From contig NZ_BKZW01000001.1 of assembly GCF_008974265.1 (NCBI RefSeq), positions 3,720,001 through 3,784,000 on the forward strand: DNA of 64,000 nt, written 5' to 3'. The DNA is from Dictyobacter vulcani (GTDB lineage Bacteria > Chloroflexota > Ktedonobacteria > Ktedonobacterales > Ktedonobacteraceae). Under the pieces are notes generated by a model. That model was given only the letters and a program-made list of their open reading frames with translations. It was not told the DNA's origin and did no database searches. Below are positions 1 to 9,055 of this stretch, piece after piece. The position numbers were made by a program, and so were the translations under genes. Numbering within the stretch: position 1 is the first letter of the stretch; each line of letters begins with the position of its first letter.

Positions 1-693
1 TTGCCGTCCCTGCATCGCATTCTCGCGTTCAGAGAGCTTGGACTGGGACTCACCCAGATCGTCGAGATTCTGGACGACGGCATGTCTCCTGAGGCAGTGC
101 ACGGGATGTTGTGGCTCAGACAGGCACAACTCCAGCAGCATATCCAGGCTGAACAGGAGCAACTTGTGCGCATTGAAGCACGGCTCAGGTCTCTTGAGCA
201 AGGCACGTGTCTACCAGCCTATGAAGTCGTGCTCAAAGCGGTCAAGCCGATCACAGGGGTCTCCCTGCACCTGACAACGACAGATGTGGCGTCTCAGGCG
301 CACTGGATTGGTGCCATCGAGAGTATGTTGCAGCGCTCCGGGGTCAAACCCATCGATCATCTGCTCGTCCTTCATGCTGGGCGTGAGGACGAGCACACTC
401 CGGGTTCAGTGGAAATTGTCGCACCTGTTGACGCGAGAGACGCCACGACGCTGATCACACAGAGTGAGGGACGGCTGACACGGTGCGAGTTGCCAGCGTG
501 TCCCCACATGGCGAGTACGTTCCATCATGGACATCCCTCGCTGGCGCCGTTGGCCTATCACGCACTGGGAACCTGGATGGAAAATAATGCCTACACCATT
601 GTTGGATCACGCCGCAAGCTTCGCCTGCGCCGGGGCGAAAATCTGGACGACGCGCTGACCGAGATCCAGTTTCCGGTTGAGAAACTGGCATGA
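1..693 (+). CDS. MerR-family regulator with GyrI-like effector domain (5' partial)
   Basis: The frame is open from the first base, so the N-terminus lies upstream; what remains is 230 residues. The first ~70 residues match the second half of a MerR DNA-binding domain (LHRILAFRELGLGL, then a long dimerisation helix rich in Q and E). Residues ~75-225 look like a GyrI/AraC effector-binding domain, the usual partner in multidrug-sensing MerR proteins. It probably binds a small hydrophobic ligand and controls the adjacent SDR gene, whose start lies 55 bp downstream on the same strand. Family assignment is good; the ligand is unknown. Confidence 0.85.
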   Translation: MPSLHRILAFRELGLGLTQIVEILDDGMSPEAVHGMLWLRQAQLQQHIQAEQEQLVRIEARLRSLEQGTCLPAYEVVLKAVKPITGVSLHLTTTDVASQAHWIGAIESMLQRSGVKPIDHLLVLHAGREDEHTPGSVEIVAPVDARDATTLITQSEGRLTRCELPACPHMASTFHHGHPSLAPLAYHALGTWMENNAYTIVGSRRKLRLRRGENLDDALTEIQFPVEKLA

Positions 694-748
694 ACGAGAG
701 TCGCTCAGACACGTGCGTAACCAGCAGAAGAACGAAAGGAAAACGAAT

Positions 749-1537
749 ATGGGAAGGTTAGCTGGCAAAATTGCGATTGTTACAGGAGCGGGACGAGGAG
801 TAGGGCGAGCGATTGCAGAAGCGTATCTGCAAGCAGGGGCAGCAGTGACGGTGACAGCAGCACGAGAACAGGCGGAACTCGAGCAGCTTACACAACAAGG
901 ATGGTCTGAACGCCTGCTGCCCCTGCTTGCCGATGTGACAGACCCACAAGCTTGCGAACAGGTCGTCGATCAGACGATCCAACGCTTTGGGCAGATCGAT
1001 ATTCTGGTAAATAATGCCGGTCGCGGGATGAAATACGTCAATGCATCGTTTCTCACCGAGCCTTCCCACTTTTGGGAAGTAGACCCTGCGACATGGCAGA
1101 TGATCATTGCAACCAATGTCAATGGGCCGTTCTACATGACCCGCGCCGTGGTGACACGCATGCGAGAGCAGCAGCGCACAGGAAGTATCCTCAATATCAG
1201 TGTGAATTATGAGACGATGAAGCGGCGTGGTTTCTCACCATATGGCCCCTCGAAGGCGGCGCTGGAGGCGGCCTCTGCCATCTGGGCGCAGGATCTTGCC
1301 GCTGCCGGTATTCGTGTCAATATTTTGCTCCCAGGAGGGGCAACCAACACCGGCATGCTTCCTTCAGACGTTCCCGAAGACATGAGAGCGCGCCTGCTGC
1401 AGCCAGAGATCATGAAGGCTCCGGCGGTGTTTCTCGCTTCAGATGCCTCAGCAGGGGTGACCGGTCGTCGCCTGGTGGCCACCACATGGGATATGGCGAA
1501 TCCCATGGGAACAGCGATTGCCGAGGGGATCGGATAG
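749..1537 (+). CDS. SDR family NAD(P)-dependent oxidoreductase
   Basis: A 262-residue classical short-chain dehydrogenase/reductase, the family's usual length. The cofactor motif TGAGRGVG sits at residues ~12-19, the NNAG motif near residue 90, and the catalytic Y-x-x-x-K as YGPSK near residue 163. The start at 749 is preferred over an in-frame ATG at 677 because GAAAGGA lies just upstream and the cofactor fold begins directly after it. It follows the MerR-type regulator by 55 bp and is probably cotranscribed with it. A cytosolic NAD(P)H-dependent ketone/alcohol oxidoreductase is expected; the substrate cannot be inferred. The C-terminus (VATTWDMANP) resembles other SDRs of unknown specificity. 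Confidence 0.9.
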   Translation: MGRLAGKIAIVTGAGRGVGRAIAEAYLQAGAAVTVTAAREQAELEQLTQQGWSERLLPLLADVTDPQACEQVVDQTIQRFGQIDILVNNAGRGMKYVNASFLTEPSHFWEVDPATWQMIIATNVNGPFYMTRAVVTRMREQQRTGSILNISVNYETMKRRGFSPYGPSKAALEAASAIWAQDLAAAGIRVNILLPGGATNTGMLPSDVPEDMRARLLQPEIMKAPAVFLASDASAGVTGRRLVATTWDMANPMGTAIAEGIG

Positions 1538-1675
1538 TGTTTTCGTACCATCATCTTGCCTTCGCTCCCATGATGCAACGCTGACAGCTTTGCGGCCATG
1601 GATGTGCTGGTAAATAGACGACAACGTGATGCTGCTCCCTTGGGGTCGCGACAGAAAAAACCGCCTAAAATCCCG

Positions 1676-1713
1676 TGAAGGACATGGTATCTGGAAAGAT
1701 GTCCTTCATTTTT
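1676..1713 (+). terminator. Rho-independent terminator after the MerR/SDR pair
   Basis: A perfect 10-bp stem (tgaaggacat at 1676-1685 with atgtccttca at 1699-1708) has a 13-nt loop and is followed by TTTTT at 1709-1713. It lies 140 bp after the SDR stop codon and upstream (in + orientation) of the convergent DUF899 gene. The rest of 1538-1829 shows no convincing gene. Confidence 0.7.
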
Positions 1714-1829
1714 CCGTTACGAGGGGAATGGCAGAGGAGCAAAAATGGTGGAAAAGTGAGACCCAAGAGGGTGCAACGAGCTGGAGGGCAACTTCGGCGG
1801 AACACGAGCTCGTTGCGCATCCCGCGTGG

Positions 1830-2618
1830 TCACGGCTCGTTTTGGCAAAAGTCGGGGGCAGTGGCGCTAGTCCCGGTGCCCAGGTCGTCGGAGCGTCCGG
1901 CAGCAAGCCGGGACCATTGGGCGGTCGGGCGACCGTCCAGCAGCATCACGCCTTCCCGTTGCGGCCAGCCCTGGGGCGAGTCCTCCCAGAACTCCTGCCG
2001 ACCGTAGACGGTTCGATCCAGGAGTCCATACGACGGTGCCATCACTTCATTGCCGCGCCCGGTGGTCCAGTACGTCTCGAAGACCTGGTCACCGTCTCGC
2101 ACATAGCTGACCAGGATGCCGAAGTGCCGGTCTGCGATCAGCGGGTCCACGGAGTCCTGCGGCACCGAGTACCAGGGCATGGTCCAGCCCATGAAGTCGT
2201 GATAGCGCGAACTCTCCTCGTACGGGCCTTCGCAGAACGTGGCGTAGGTCACGTCGCGGGAATGGAGATAGGACAGCTCGTTGATGTGGGTGGTGGAGAA
2301 GGTGCAGCCCTCGCACTGGCCGCTGGCGGGTTGATCGAGGTGCCACATGTGATAGTAGGCGATCAGAAGCCTTCGCCCCTCGAAAACCTCCAGGAGCGTG
2401 ACCGGTCCGTGCGGGCCGATCACCGTGATAGTGGGGTCCACCTCCACCATCGGTAGTCGTCGGCGAGCCGCCGCGATTGCATCGCCTTCGCGGGTGTGCG
2501 CCTTTTCCCGTACCCGCAGTTTGTCCAGTGGCGCCTGCCAGGTAGCCCGGTCTACCACTGCAGGCCATGCGGAAGTGTCGAGGCCTCTGGCGAAATGGTG
2601 CTGATCAGGTGTCTTCAT
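1830..2618 (-). CDS. DUF899 family thioredoxin-like protein
   Basis: A 262-residue protein of the DUF899 family, which has a thioredoxin-like fold. Seen: an N-terminal region ending in VRLxEVF-like sequence (VTLLEVFEGRRLLIAYYHMW), a CEGC pair at the redox-motif position, and the family hallmark MGWTMPWYS. The start at 2618 is chosen over the further upstream methionine because AAGGAGAT lies immediately before it. It converges on the SDR terminator. Family members are often annotated as putative dithiol-disulfide oxidoreductases, but no substrate is established. The opposite strand carries a long open frame at 1626-2456 that is only an antisense shadow. Confidence 0.85.
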   Translation of the reverse strand: MKTPDQHHFARGLDTSAWPAVVDRATWQAPLDKLRVREKAHTREGDAIAAARRRLPMVEVDPTITVIGPHGPVTLLEVFEGRRLLIAYYHMWHLDQPASGQCEGCTFSTTHINELSYLHSRDVTYATFCEGPYEESSRYHDFMGWTMPWYSVPQDSVDPLIADRHFGILVSYVRDGDQVFETYWTTGRGNEVMAPSYGLLDRTVYGRQEFWEDSPQGWPQREGVMLLDGRPTAQWSRLAAGRSDDLGTGTSATAPDFCQNEP

Positions 2619-3111
2619 AGATATCTCCTTCTTTCTTTTCCATGCTGCGCATTTAGGAGGACTTCTGGTGAGCAGAGATGCAACTCCCATGTGCACGTAT
2701 ACCTATTCTACCGGCTTCGATGTGAAAAAACTTCTTCGATCTTGCTCACATCTTCGGTCCGCTGCCCGTGCGAGAAGACGTGTCGGTGGTAGGCCAGGAG
2801 CAAAGACTTAGCGGAACCCATCAGAACTTTCTTACGGCTTGTTTGCCCTTAGCGGAATCTATGGGGAATTTATGTCGGGCCCCCATTGGAAGTAGCAAAA
2901 GAAGGGATACTCTCCTAGAGAGAGCATCCCTTTCCACCAGGTGTGTACGTTTTTCACCCCATAGAGGAGGCGCTTGATTTGAAGATGAAGAAGGTGGGCC
3001 TCAGGGATGTCTGGTTGGATGCTGTCTGTCTTCAAGAAACTGTTCTGTTACAACAATAATGCGCTCCTGCTCCCGATCCATTTTTAGCGAACGATGGGTT
3101 TGCTACGCGAG
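2619..3111. other. Intergenic region between DUF899 and monooxygenase genes
   Basis: 493 bp with no open frame that looks protein-coding. It holds the DUF899 ribosome-binding site at its left edge and one strong hairpin (separate entry) that could end transcription of the monooxygenase gene. Confidence 0.5.
2904..2933 (-). terminator. Hairpin, likely terminator for the monooxygenase gene
   Basis: GGGATaCTCTC (2904-2914) pairs with GAGAGcATCCC (2920-2930) with one mismatch and a short loop. TTT follows on the + strand and TTCTTTT on the - strand. It lies about 180 bp beyond the stop of the leftward monooxygenase gene. The stem is clear, but the U-tract is weak in both directions. Confidence 0.5.
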
Positions 3112-4710
3112 CTACACGCTCAAACCCACATGCAAAGCCGAAAGCATGCCCATAAGTTGCCGACCTCTATCCTCGTCAGGAATGCTCACACGAGCCGCCA
3201 CGAAGCCGTCAGGCCGGACCAGGAGCATCCCATGTTCGGGCAATCCGGTTGCCTGTTGCCAACTCTCCTCGCTTGCTACAAGCTCTCCTTCAGGGCCAAT
3301 ACGATAGGCAGCCAGTTCAATGCCAGCGTGAGCAGCGCATTCCTGCGCCGCCTTGTGCCAGCCTTCTCCATCCAGGCCTGTCAGTAGGACGAAATAATGA
3401 CCAGTAATATCAAGAGTTGAGATGCGTCGGCTTTGATACTCTACCCACACGTGAGGCACACGTGAGCCGGGCTGCCCTCTCAGCTCTGTATAGTCCCGTG
3501 TGCTTCCTTCTTCACCTGAGAGCACTGCTGACGAGGCATAGAAACCGAAGCGGGCCTGTAGCTCGTTGTCCGTCGTTTTTTCTCGGTCGGTGATCTCTTC
3601 CTGCTCGGCGGCAAAGCCAGCCACGTGACGCCTTTCCGTCTCGTAGGTCGAGAGCAAGGTGGCATCAGCATACCCCTGGAGAACGGCGGCCAGCTTCCAG
3701 GCAAGGTTCTGTCCATCCTGGATGCCCAGATTTGCGCCCACACCGCCAGTGGGCAGGATAATATGGGCCGCGTCGCCAGCCAGGAAGACGCGCCCCATCT
3801 GGTAGCGCTCAGCCAGCCTCTCCTGCGGCATCCAGGGGAGAATGCCCATGATTTCTACCGCAAGATCAGGGATCCCGATCGCTTTGCGAACCAGCTCCTG
3901 GCTACGCTCGACCGATGGGATCTTCACCTCTCCATGTTCGAGATATCCGGGCATCTGAAAAAGCCAGCGATCACGATTATTGATTGCCATGAGCAGGCCC
4001 GGCGCTTCAGGGGTCTCTATCGTACAGAGGATAAACTCGTGGCCTTGTACCAGGTCGCTCAGGTCTGCACGAAAATCGATGGCGAGTGTATGCATCTGTG
4101 ACAATGTAAAGCTCTTCGTGGGGATGGCAAGCGTGCGCAGGGCAAGGCTATTCGCCCCATCCGTGGCAACCAGGTAGTCGGCACGGATACGCTGCTGCAT
4201 TCCCGTCTTGCGATCCACAACGAGAGCCGTCACACCCGTCTGATCCTGCTCAAAAGACAGTAATTCGGTCTGAAGGCGCAGATCTCCACCTCGTTCCCGC
4301 GCCGTCTCAAACAACACGGGCTCCAGAGCGGCCTGATTACACAGACAGCCTGTGGCTGGACTGATAGCCTGCTCTGCTTCTTTCATCTGGTCGAACGTCT
4401 CAATATCTTTCCCATCCAGGTTCAGGCGTTTGACCTGTGCCATGTCGGCAGAGGCAAGAGTCTCGACAAAGATCTCACCCCTGCTCCTACTGAGCGGCTC
4501 GGCTGCCTTCCGGACGCTCTCTTCAAGCCCCAGCGCACGCAATACCTCCATCGTCCGCGCTCCCAGGCCAACCGGCCGGGGATGAATCGCGGTACCTGGA
4601 TGTCGCTCAATGAGGAGATACGGAACCTGCTGCTGCGCCAGAAAGAGCGCGGTCGAGATGCCGGTTGGTCCGGCACCAACAATCAAAACCGGAACAGAGA
4701 CATCTGCCAT
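3112..4710 (-). CDS. FAD-dependent aromatic-ring monooxygenase (PheA/TfdB type)
   Basis: A 532-residue class A flavoprotein monooxygenase. The N-terminal ADP-binding motif GAGPTG occurs at residues ~11-16, the DG motif in the middle (YLVATDGANS), and the second FAD-binding motif GDAAH followed by PTGGVGANLGIQDG near residue 290. The C-terminal ~150 residues form the thioredoxin-like tail typical of the PheA/TfdB group. The start at 4710 follows AAAGGAA; an earlier in-frame ATG lacks a site. The enzyme hydroxylates an aromatic or polyketide-like substrate with NAD(P)H and O2. It is divergent from a TetR regulator 134 bp away, the usual arrangement for an inducible detoxification or degradation gene. 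Confidence 0.88.
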   Translation of the reverse strand: MADVSVPVLIVGAGPTGISTALFLAQQQVPYLLIERHPGTAIHPRPVGLGARTMEVLRALGLEESVRKAAEPLSRSRGEIFVETLASADMAQVKRLNLDGKDIETFDQMKEAEQAISPATGCLCNQAALEPVLFETARERGGDLRLQTELLSFEQDQTGVTALVVDRKTGMQQRIRADYLVATDGANSLALRTLAIPTKSFTLSQMHTLAIDFRADLSDLVQGHEFILCTIETPEAPGLLMAINNRDRWLFQMPGYLEHGEVKIPSVERSQELVRKAIGIPDLAVEIMGILPWMPQERLAERYQMGRVFLAGDAAHIILPTGGVGANLGIQDGQNLAWKLAAVLQGYADATLLSTYETERRHVAGFAAEQEEITDREKTTDNELQARFGFYASSAVLSGEEGSTRDYTELRGQPGSRVPHVWVEYQSRRISTLDITGHYFVLLTGLDGEGWHKAAQECAAHAGIELAAYRIGPEGELVASEESWQQATGLPEHGMLLVRPDGFVAARVSIPDEDRGRQLMGMLSALHVGLSV

Positions 4711-4844
4711 GATTAGTTTTCCTTTTTGCATTTTTCTATTTTTGCAGTCACTTAAATTTTTAAGTTACACTAAGTATAAACGGGATACAGAAAGAAAGTC
4801 AACCCAATCTTGCAGTCCAGTGCAAAAAGAGCTACAATGCACCT
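4711..4844. promoter_or_regulatory. Divergent promoter region with candidate TetR operator
   Basis: AT-rich 134-bp region between the leftward monooxygenase and the rightward TetR gene. It holds an interrupted palindrome, CTTAAA-TT-TTTAAG, at 4751-4764, followed by partly repeated TTACACTAAG. Both promoters must lie here, so this is the best candidate for the TetR operator. The palindrome is AT-rich and could occur by chance. Confidence 0.4.
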
Positions 4845-5486
4845 ATGACACAGATACCAGGACGACGTGAACGAAAAAAGCAGCAAACACGAGAGAAGAT
4901 TGCCAGAGTCGCGATGGAGCTCTTTATTGCGCGTGGCTTTGAGCAGGTGACCGTGATGGACGTGGCTGAAGCGGCTGATGTGTCGGTCAATACTGTCTAT
5001 AATTATTTTCCGACGAAAGAGGACCTCTTTTTTGGACTCCATCAACCTATGGAGACTTCCCTGGCAGGAATCGTTCGTCAGCGCGAGAAAGGAGAACCAT
5101 TGCTCACCTTTCTGCGTCATTTGCTGCTCGGCAGTCTCGAACCTATGAGAGCGTTATCGCCTCCAGAGCAGGATGCTACGCGACAGCAGGTCTTCCGGGT
5201 GATTCGGGAAAGCCCTACCCTACAAGCGCGGGGCCGACAAATGACCGAATCTGTTGAAGAGGATCTCGCCCATGCTTTTGCGGAAGATATGGGGAAGCCA
5301 TTCGATGCTATCGTACCCCGGCTCGTTGCGCAGATGATCCTGACCCTGTATGCAAGGATCTTTGCGGAATACCAGAGGAGACGATTGAATGGCGAATCTT
5401 CTGAGGAGATCCATGCAGGTCTCTCAGCTATGGTTATGGCTGGTCTCACTCTATTAGAGCATGGAATCGATGCTTCCAGGGGATAA
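4845..5486 (+). CDS. TetR/AcrR family transcriptional regulator
   Basis: 213 residues. The N-terminal helix-turn-helix is textbook (RGFEQVTVMDVAEAADVS followed by VNTVYNYFPTKEDLF, residues ~30-65). The C-terminal ligand domain is divergent, as is normal in the family. It is transcribed away from the FAD monooxygenase and probably represses that gene and itself, being released by an aromatic or drug-like ligand. The start is the first ATG before the basic helix; the ribosome-binding site is weak. Confidence 0.88.
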   Translation: MTQIPGRRERKKQQTREKIARVAMELFIARGFEQVTVMDVAEAADVSVNTVYNYFPTKEDLFFGLHQPMETSLAGIVRQREKGEPLLTFLRHLLLGSLEPMRALSPPEQDATRQQVFRVIRESPTLQARGRQMTESVEEDLAHAFAEDMGKPFDAIVPRLVAQMILTLYARIFAEYQRRRLNGESSEEIHAGLSAMVMAGLTLLEHGIDASRG

Positions 5487-5582
5487 ATAAGGGTTGGTGG
5501 TGTGGTAGATGAGAGAATAGTCTCATCGTGCTGGAAATGATGGGAGCCGAAAAGAGAAAGAATTTTTTTGAGAAGCATGCCT

Positions 5583-6065
5583 TCAACGCTGTTCTGACAC
5601 GTGTATCCTTCCTGTTGTCTGGTAGCGTTGGAGCATATCAAACAAGATGTCTTCATCTGGGGCAATTCCATCGAGTGGGACTCGGATCATTGGATTGAGT
5701 TTCGAACCCAGGAACGCTGCTCGGCTGTCGGTCTGTAAACCAAGCAGCAATTTCCGGTTGTGCTGAAGTGTTCTTTGGCAATAGGCGATACCAAGCTCCA
5801 CGCATGCTCCTTCATCGGGGACCCGGCCATCAAGCACAAACAAAAAGATATCACAGGCCAGAATCTGCTGGGTGTCGAGGTGGAAAAGTGCTTGTCGGCG
5901 TTCTTCTGGTGGCATGGCGTCGTAGGGTGGTTTGTTTTTCTCGACACCATCTCGTTGGGGCAAAAAAACAGTGAAGCCGTGCGCTTCCAGGCGCTGTGCC
6001 AGGTCGTCATTGAACAGGCGCTCCGCACGTGAAAAGAGGGGCGCGGCAAAGTAAAGAAGCATCAT
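5583..6065 (-). CDS. Nucleoside 2-deoxyribosyltransferase-like protein
   Basis: 160 residues, the usual size for the family. Seen: an N-terminal FAAPLFSRAE strand-loop as in nucleoside 2-deoxyribosyltransferases, an ACDIFLFVLDGRVPDEG segment, and the catalytic glutamate in EGACVELGIA (residue ~112). Such enzymes transfer 2-deoxyribose between bases or hydrolyse nucleotides, and many relatives have unknown substrates. The start is the first of two adjacent ATGs, preceded by AAAAAGGAA. The gene lies alone between the TetR gene and a DUF6429 gene. Confidence 0.8.
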   Translation of the reverse strand: MMLLYFAAPLFSRAERLFNDDLAQRLEAHGFTVFLPQRDGVEKNKPPYDAMPPEERRQALFHLDTQQILACDIFLFVLDGRVPDEGACVELGIAYCQRTLQHNRKLLLGLQTDSRAAFLGSKLNPMIRVPLDGIAPDEDILFDMLQRYQTTGRIHVSEQR

Positions 6066-6167
6066 ATGTTCCTTTTTCCTGAACGTATCAGGCGTCCTGC
6101 AAGGTCACGACTGACGTTTTAACCTTGTCGTGGGTGGCGAGACTGCCCGCAGTGGAATGGTGGAAGG

Positions 6168-6413
6168 CTATTCATCAGATGGATGGTCAAGGCCAAAATG
6201 ATGTGCAAAGAAGTGCTCGGATTGGGCCAGTCCTTCCTGGGTGAACTCGATAGATTTTGCTTTATTCCGGGGATTTTCAATCCATCCCTTCTCGTAGAGT
6301 CTATTGAGGACATCCCAGTCAAATCCTTTCCAGGCGCGGTAGGAATCATGGAGCGTCAGTTGTAGTAGGGCGAGCACTACTTCGTCTATCTTGTCCTGGT
6401 TGTAGGTATCCAT
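6168..6413 (-). CDS. DUF6429 family protein
   Basis: 81 residues beginning at an ATG with GAGGAG nine bases upstream; an in-frame upstream codon would add 16 unrelated residues. The sequence KIDEVVLALLQLTLHD, then AWKGFDWDVLNRLYEKGWI and a final EGLAQSEHFF, matches the compact winged-helix-like DUF6429 family as I remember it. The function is unknown. It ends about 100 bp from the deoxyribosyltransferase-like gene on the same strand, so the two may be cotranscribed. Confidence 0.7.
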   Translation of the reverse strand: MDTYNQDKIDEVVLALLQLTLHDSYRAWKGFDWDVLNRLYEKGWIENPRNKAKSIEFTQEGLAQSEHFFAHHFGLDHPSDE

Positions 6414-6461
6414 GGGGGTGACTCCTCTCATCTTGCACCTATAGTGAGAACGTGAATACAT

Positions 6462-7829
6462 TTATGCTAAAGCTCTCAAGAGTGGCAGTAATTTCGACTT
6501 GTGTTGATGCCGTTCTGCCAGATCATTGAGGTAGACGTGCCATGTGTCATCTTGTCCTAAAAGGTGATAGGCTGTCCGTGCTTTCGTGAGCCAGTTGGCT
6601 GCGGCCTGATAGTACGAGGCTTTGGCTCCATTCATAATATGTTCGGCTTGCTGGCGGCACGCCTGGACAACCCATTCCAGGGCGGTCTGCTCTTTGAGTG
6701 CGGCGTCTACGACCAGTGCCACCAGCGTGTGCCGCCGATCCGTTTTCAGCACAGCAATGGCATCCTCAAAGAGATGCTCATGTAAGAAGATCTGGAGTAA
6801 GCCGTGCGCATCGGTGGTAGAAGGAGCCTGGCGTGCATTATCCAGGAGTCTGGCACGGTATTGGGGCCATTGGGTTCCGGCGATATGGGTGAGGTGGAGA
6901 TAGTGCTTTAGTGTGGGCTCACCCTGAAAGGCAACCTCGCCCGCTTTCAGTGCTTGTGCCTGTTCTCCTATGCGCCAGGATTGATCACGCAGCCAGATGG
7001 CAAGCGGGACGTGGTCGCCATCAAGGGTGATGCCAAGATCGGCGATCTGAAGACCTTCTGATCGCGCGCCATGCGTCCATAACGCCTGAGCCACTGCCAG
7101 CGCGTCCTCGGCTGTTGTCAGATGGTGCTGTCCATAGGAGATCGCTTCCGGGATCTGTCTCTGTCGCACGAGCATGGTCACATATGCTCTGGTCTGGCCT
7201 TCTGCTTTGGCCAGATACAGGTATTCCTGAAACTTCTCCTGTTGTTCCAACACTACGAGGCGAGCCTGTGTGAGGAGAGGCGCATAGGCAGGAATCTCAC
7301 CATCCCAGGCTCGCTCTTGGAGCGCTGCCCCTTGTAAAATACGCTGGAGGGGACTATAATCCCAGCCTTCACGAAGAGCGGCCTGCGGAACCGCAAATGC
7401 TTCACGTATGCTATGCCAGTCGGCAAGTCGTGTTTGCCAGATCGTCACCTGTTTCGCCCAACGTTTGCGCTCGGTGTCCGTCAGATCAACCTGGAGCACC
7501 GTCTCGGTCCACACCCTGGTGAGTTCCTGAAAGAAAGCGCTGACCTCACTATGAATATCATTGAGATGCATCCATTGATCAGTCAAGACATCAGTGACAG
7601 CCTTGAGTGTTAGCAGGGCCTGCCTCTGTTCATTCGCTTGTAGTTGTACGGAAGCAAACGCCACGAACTGCCAGATCTCATTGAGCACCGCATGAGTTTG
7701 ACGTGTTGCCTCTCGTGGATGCAGGCGATACTGGTTACGAATCAGTGTGCGAATATGCTGACGTATCATCTTCGGATCAAGGAATATTGGTTGAGATGTG
7801 CGTATCGTTTTGTGTGAAGAAGGAGCCAC
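6462..7829 (-). CDS. SWIM zinc-finger protein C-terminal region (no SWIM motif present)
   Basis: 455 residues rich in helices. From residue ~20 it follows the long C-terminal region of bacterial SWIM zinc-finger proteins: HPREATRQTHAVLNEIW, GWDYSPLQRILQGA, EYLYLAKAEGQTRAYVTMLV and IFLHEHLFEDAIAVL are recognisable landmarks. The N-terminal SWIM motif (CxC...CxH) that normally precedes this region is absent. The 374 bp upstream contain no conserved continuation, so the gene is either 5'-truncated or a stand-alone form. Its start codon is therefore uncertain. The helical-repeat part probably mediates protein interaction. Confidence 0.65.
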   Translation of the reverse strand: MAPSSHKTIRTSQPIFLDPKMIRQHIRTLIRNQYRLHPREATRQTHAVLNEIWQFVAFASVQLQANEQRQALLTLKAVTDVLTDQWMHLNDIHSEVSAFFQELTRVWTETVLQVDLTDTERKRWAKQVTIWQTRLADWHSIREAFAVPQAALREGWDYSPLQRILQGAALQERAWDGEIPAYAPLLTQARLVVLEQQEKFQEYLYLAKAEGQTRAYVTMLVRQRQIPEAISYGQHHLTTAEDALAVAQALWTHGARSEGLQIADLGITLDGDHVPLAIWLRDQSWRIGEQAQALKAGEVAFQGEPTLKHYLHLTHIAGTQWPQYRARLLDNARQAPSTTDAHGLLQIFLHEHLFEDAIAVLKTDRRHTLVALVVDAALKEQTALEWVVQACRQQAEHIMNGAKASYYQAAANWLTKARTAYHLLGQDDTWHVYLNDLAERHQHKSKLLPLLRALA

Positions 7830-8203
7830 AGGATCTTATTTCCTTATCTGATATATTACTCATCCTCAGGAGAAGCATGTGTTATTGTTCCTGCCTGTGT
7901 CAATACTCCCTGAGGTTTGGATGCGATCTTTTCCTTTGCATCTCATGCTCATTGTATCACCAGAAAGAAATAATGTGATATTGGGAGTGTTGCCAGGTCA
8001 GAAGAGCTTATTGGTCTCTTCTGACCACAATCAACACGCGATTTCAGAATAAACCTTTACTCATTGGTTTTGAACGACTCCCCTCTGCTTGCAGGAATCA
8101 TATATTCTCCTTAGTTCTTCTAAAATCGCTCTCCCCTCTTTTTTTAGAGGGGAAAACGCTGGGAACAAATGTTGGGACCCCAACAAATGGTGGTGACGAC
8201 TCA
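7830..8203. other. Intergenic region, no gene seen
   Basis: 374 bp between two leftward genes. Open frames here are short and cysteine-rich by chance. Besides the perfect hairpin at 7996-8026 there are two smaller stems, at 8132-8153 (TCCCCTCT/AGAGGGGA) and 8171-8184. No remnant of a SWIM motif was found. Confidence 0.5.
7996..8026 (-). terminator. Perfect 11-bp hairpin downstream of the SpoU methyltransferase
   Basis: GGTCAGAAGAG (7996-8006) pairs perfectly with CTCTTCTGACC (8016-8026) across a 9-nt loop. It follows the leftward methyltransferase gene by about 180 bp. There is no U-tract, so it may be a rho-dependent or processing site rather than a classical terminator. Confidence 0.4.
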
Positions 8204-9055
8204 TCATCCCCGATGATGAAGGATCTCATAGAGCACAACGGCGGTGGCAATAGAAACGTTGAGCGAATCGCTGCTCCCACGCATCGGGATACCGACGATG
8301 AAGTCACACAAAGTCTGTTGCTCGGATGAAAGTCCCTGGCGTTCGCTCCCCATCAAGAGGATCATGGGTAATGGATAATCGGCCTGCCGGTAATTCACCA
8401 CCGCGGCATCGGATGCACCAACCACAGGATAGTGGTAAAGGCGCTTCCAGTTAGCAAAGGCCTGGAAAGAGGTTTTGACCAGGCGCTGCGAGAAAATCGC
8501 ACCCATACTGGCGCGGAGCGCCGTCGGATCATACGCATCGGTCGTGTGATCAAGCAGAAACACACCACGGCAACCAGTTGCGTCACAGGTACGTAGAATC
8601 GTCCCCAGGTTGCCAGGATCCTGCACAGCTTCCAGAGCAACCCAGAATTCTTCTGGAGAAAGTCTCACCTGTTCCAATTGCTCCCATTGCTGGGAAACCA
8701 CGGCTGCAATGCCCTGAGGATTGTCCTTGAGCGAAAAACTTTGAAAGACCTCACTGCTAACATAGAGGCAAGGAAGTCCCTTTTGCCTATGTTCTTGCAG
8801 CAATGCCTGTCCATGTCGGCTCCTCAACAATTCTGGCGCAATGAGGAGTTGACGCACACGTTGCGGAGAACGTAGCGCCTCCGTGACCAGGCGGAGCCCC
8901 TCAACCAGTGCCAGCCCAGTTCGTTCGCGTTCTGAACGCTTGAGAAGAGCACGAATTTGCTTGATTTTTGGATTGTTTCGGTTCGTGATGATTGTATCGG
9001 AAAAGACAGAAAAGCTCTGGTGCCGTTCTGTCTGAGAGTGATGTTGTTTTGCCAT
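8204..9055 (-). CDS. TrmH/SpoU family RNA 2'-O-methyltransferase
   Basis: 283 residues. An N-terminal substrate-binding domain (TNRNNPKIKQIRALLKRS, then LVEGLRLVTEAL) is followed by the SPOUT knot. Motif 1 is VQDPGNLGTILRT with the conserved N and R, motif 2 is LLMGSERQGLS and motif 3 is IPMRGSSDSLNVSIA. It should use S-adenosylmethionine to methylate a ribose 2'-OH in rRNA or tRNA; the exact site is unknown. The start at 9055 is preferred over one 36 bp upstream that lacks any ribosome-binding site, though its own site (GGAAGG) is distant. Confidence 0.9.
   Translation of the reverse strand: MAKQHHSQTERHQSFSVFSDTIITNRNNPKIKQIRALLKRSERERTGLALVEGLRLVTEALRSPQRVRQLLIAPELLRSRHGQALLQEHRQKGLPCLYVSSEVFQSFSLKDNPQGIAAVVSQQWEQLEQVRLSPEEFWVALEAVQDPGNLGTILRTCDATGCRGVFLLDHTTDAYDPTALRASMGAIFSQRLVKTSFQAFANWKRLYHYPVVGASDAAVVNYRQADYPLPMILLMGSERQGLSSEQQTLCDFIVGIPMRGSSDSLNVSIATAVVLYEILHHRG

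Noticed and set aside
1626..2456. Long rightward open frame (276 codons)
   Set aside because: It lies opposite the DUF899 gene, has no family, no ribosome-binding site and a composition expected for an antisense shadow.
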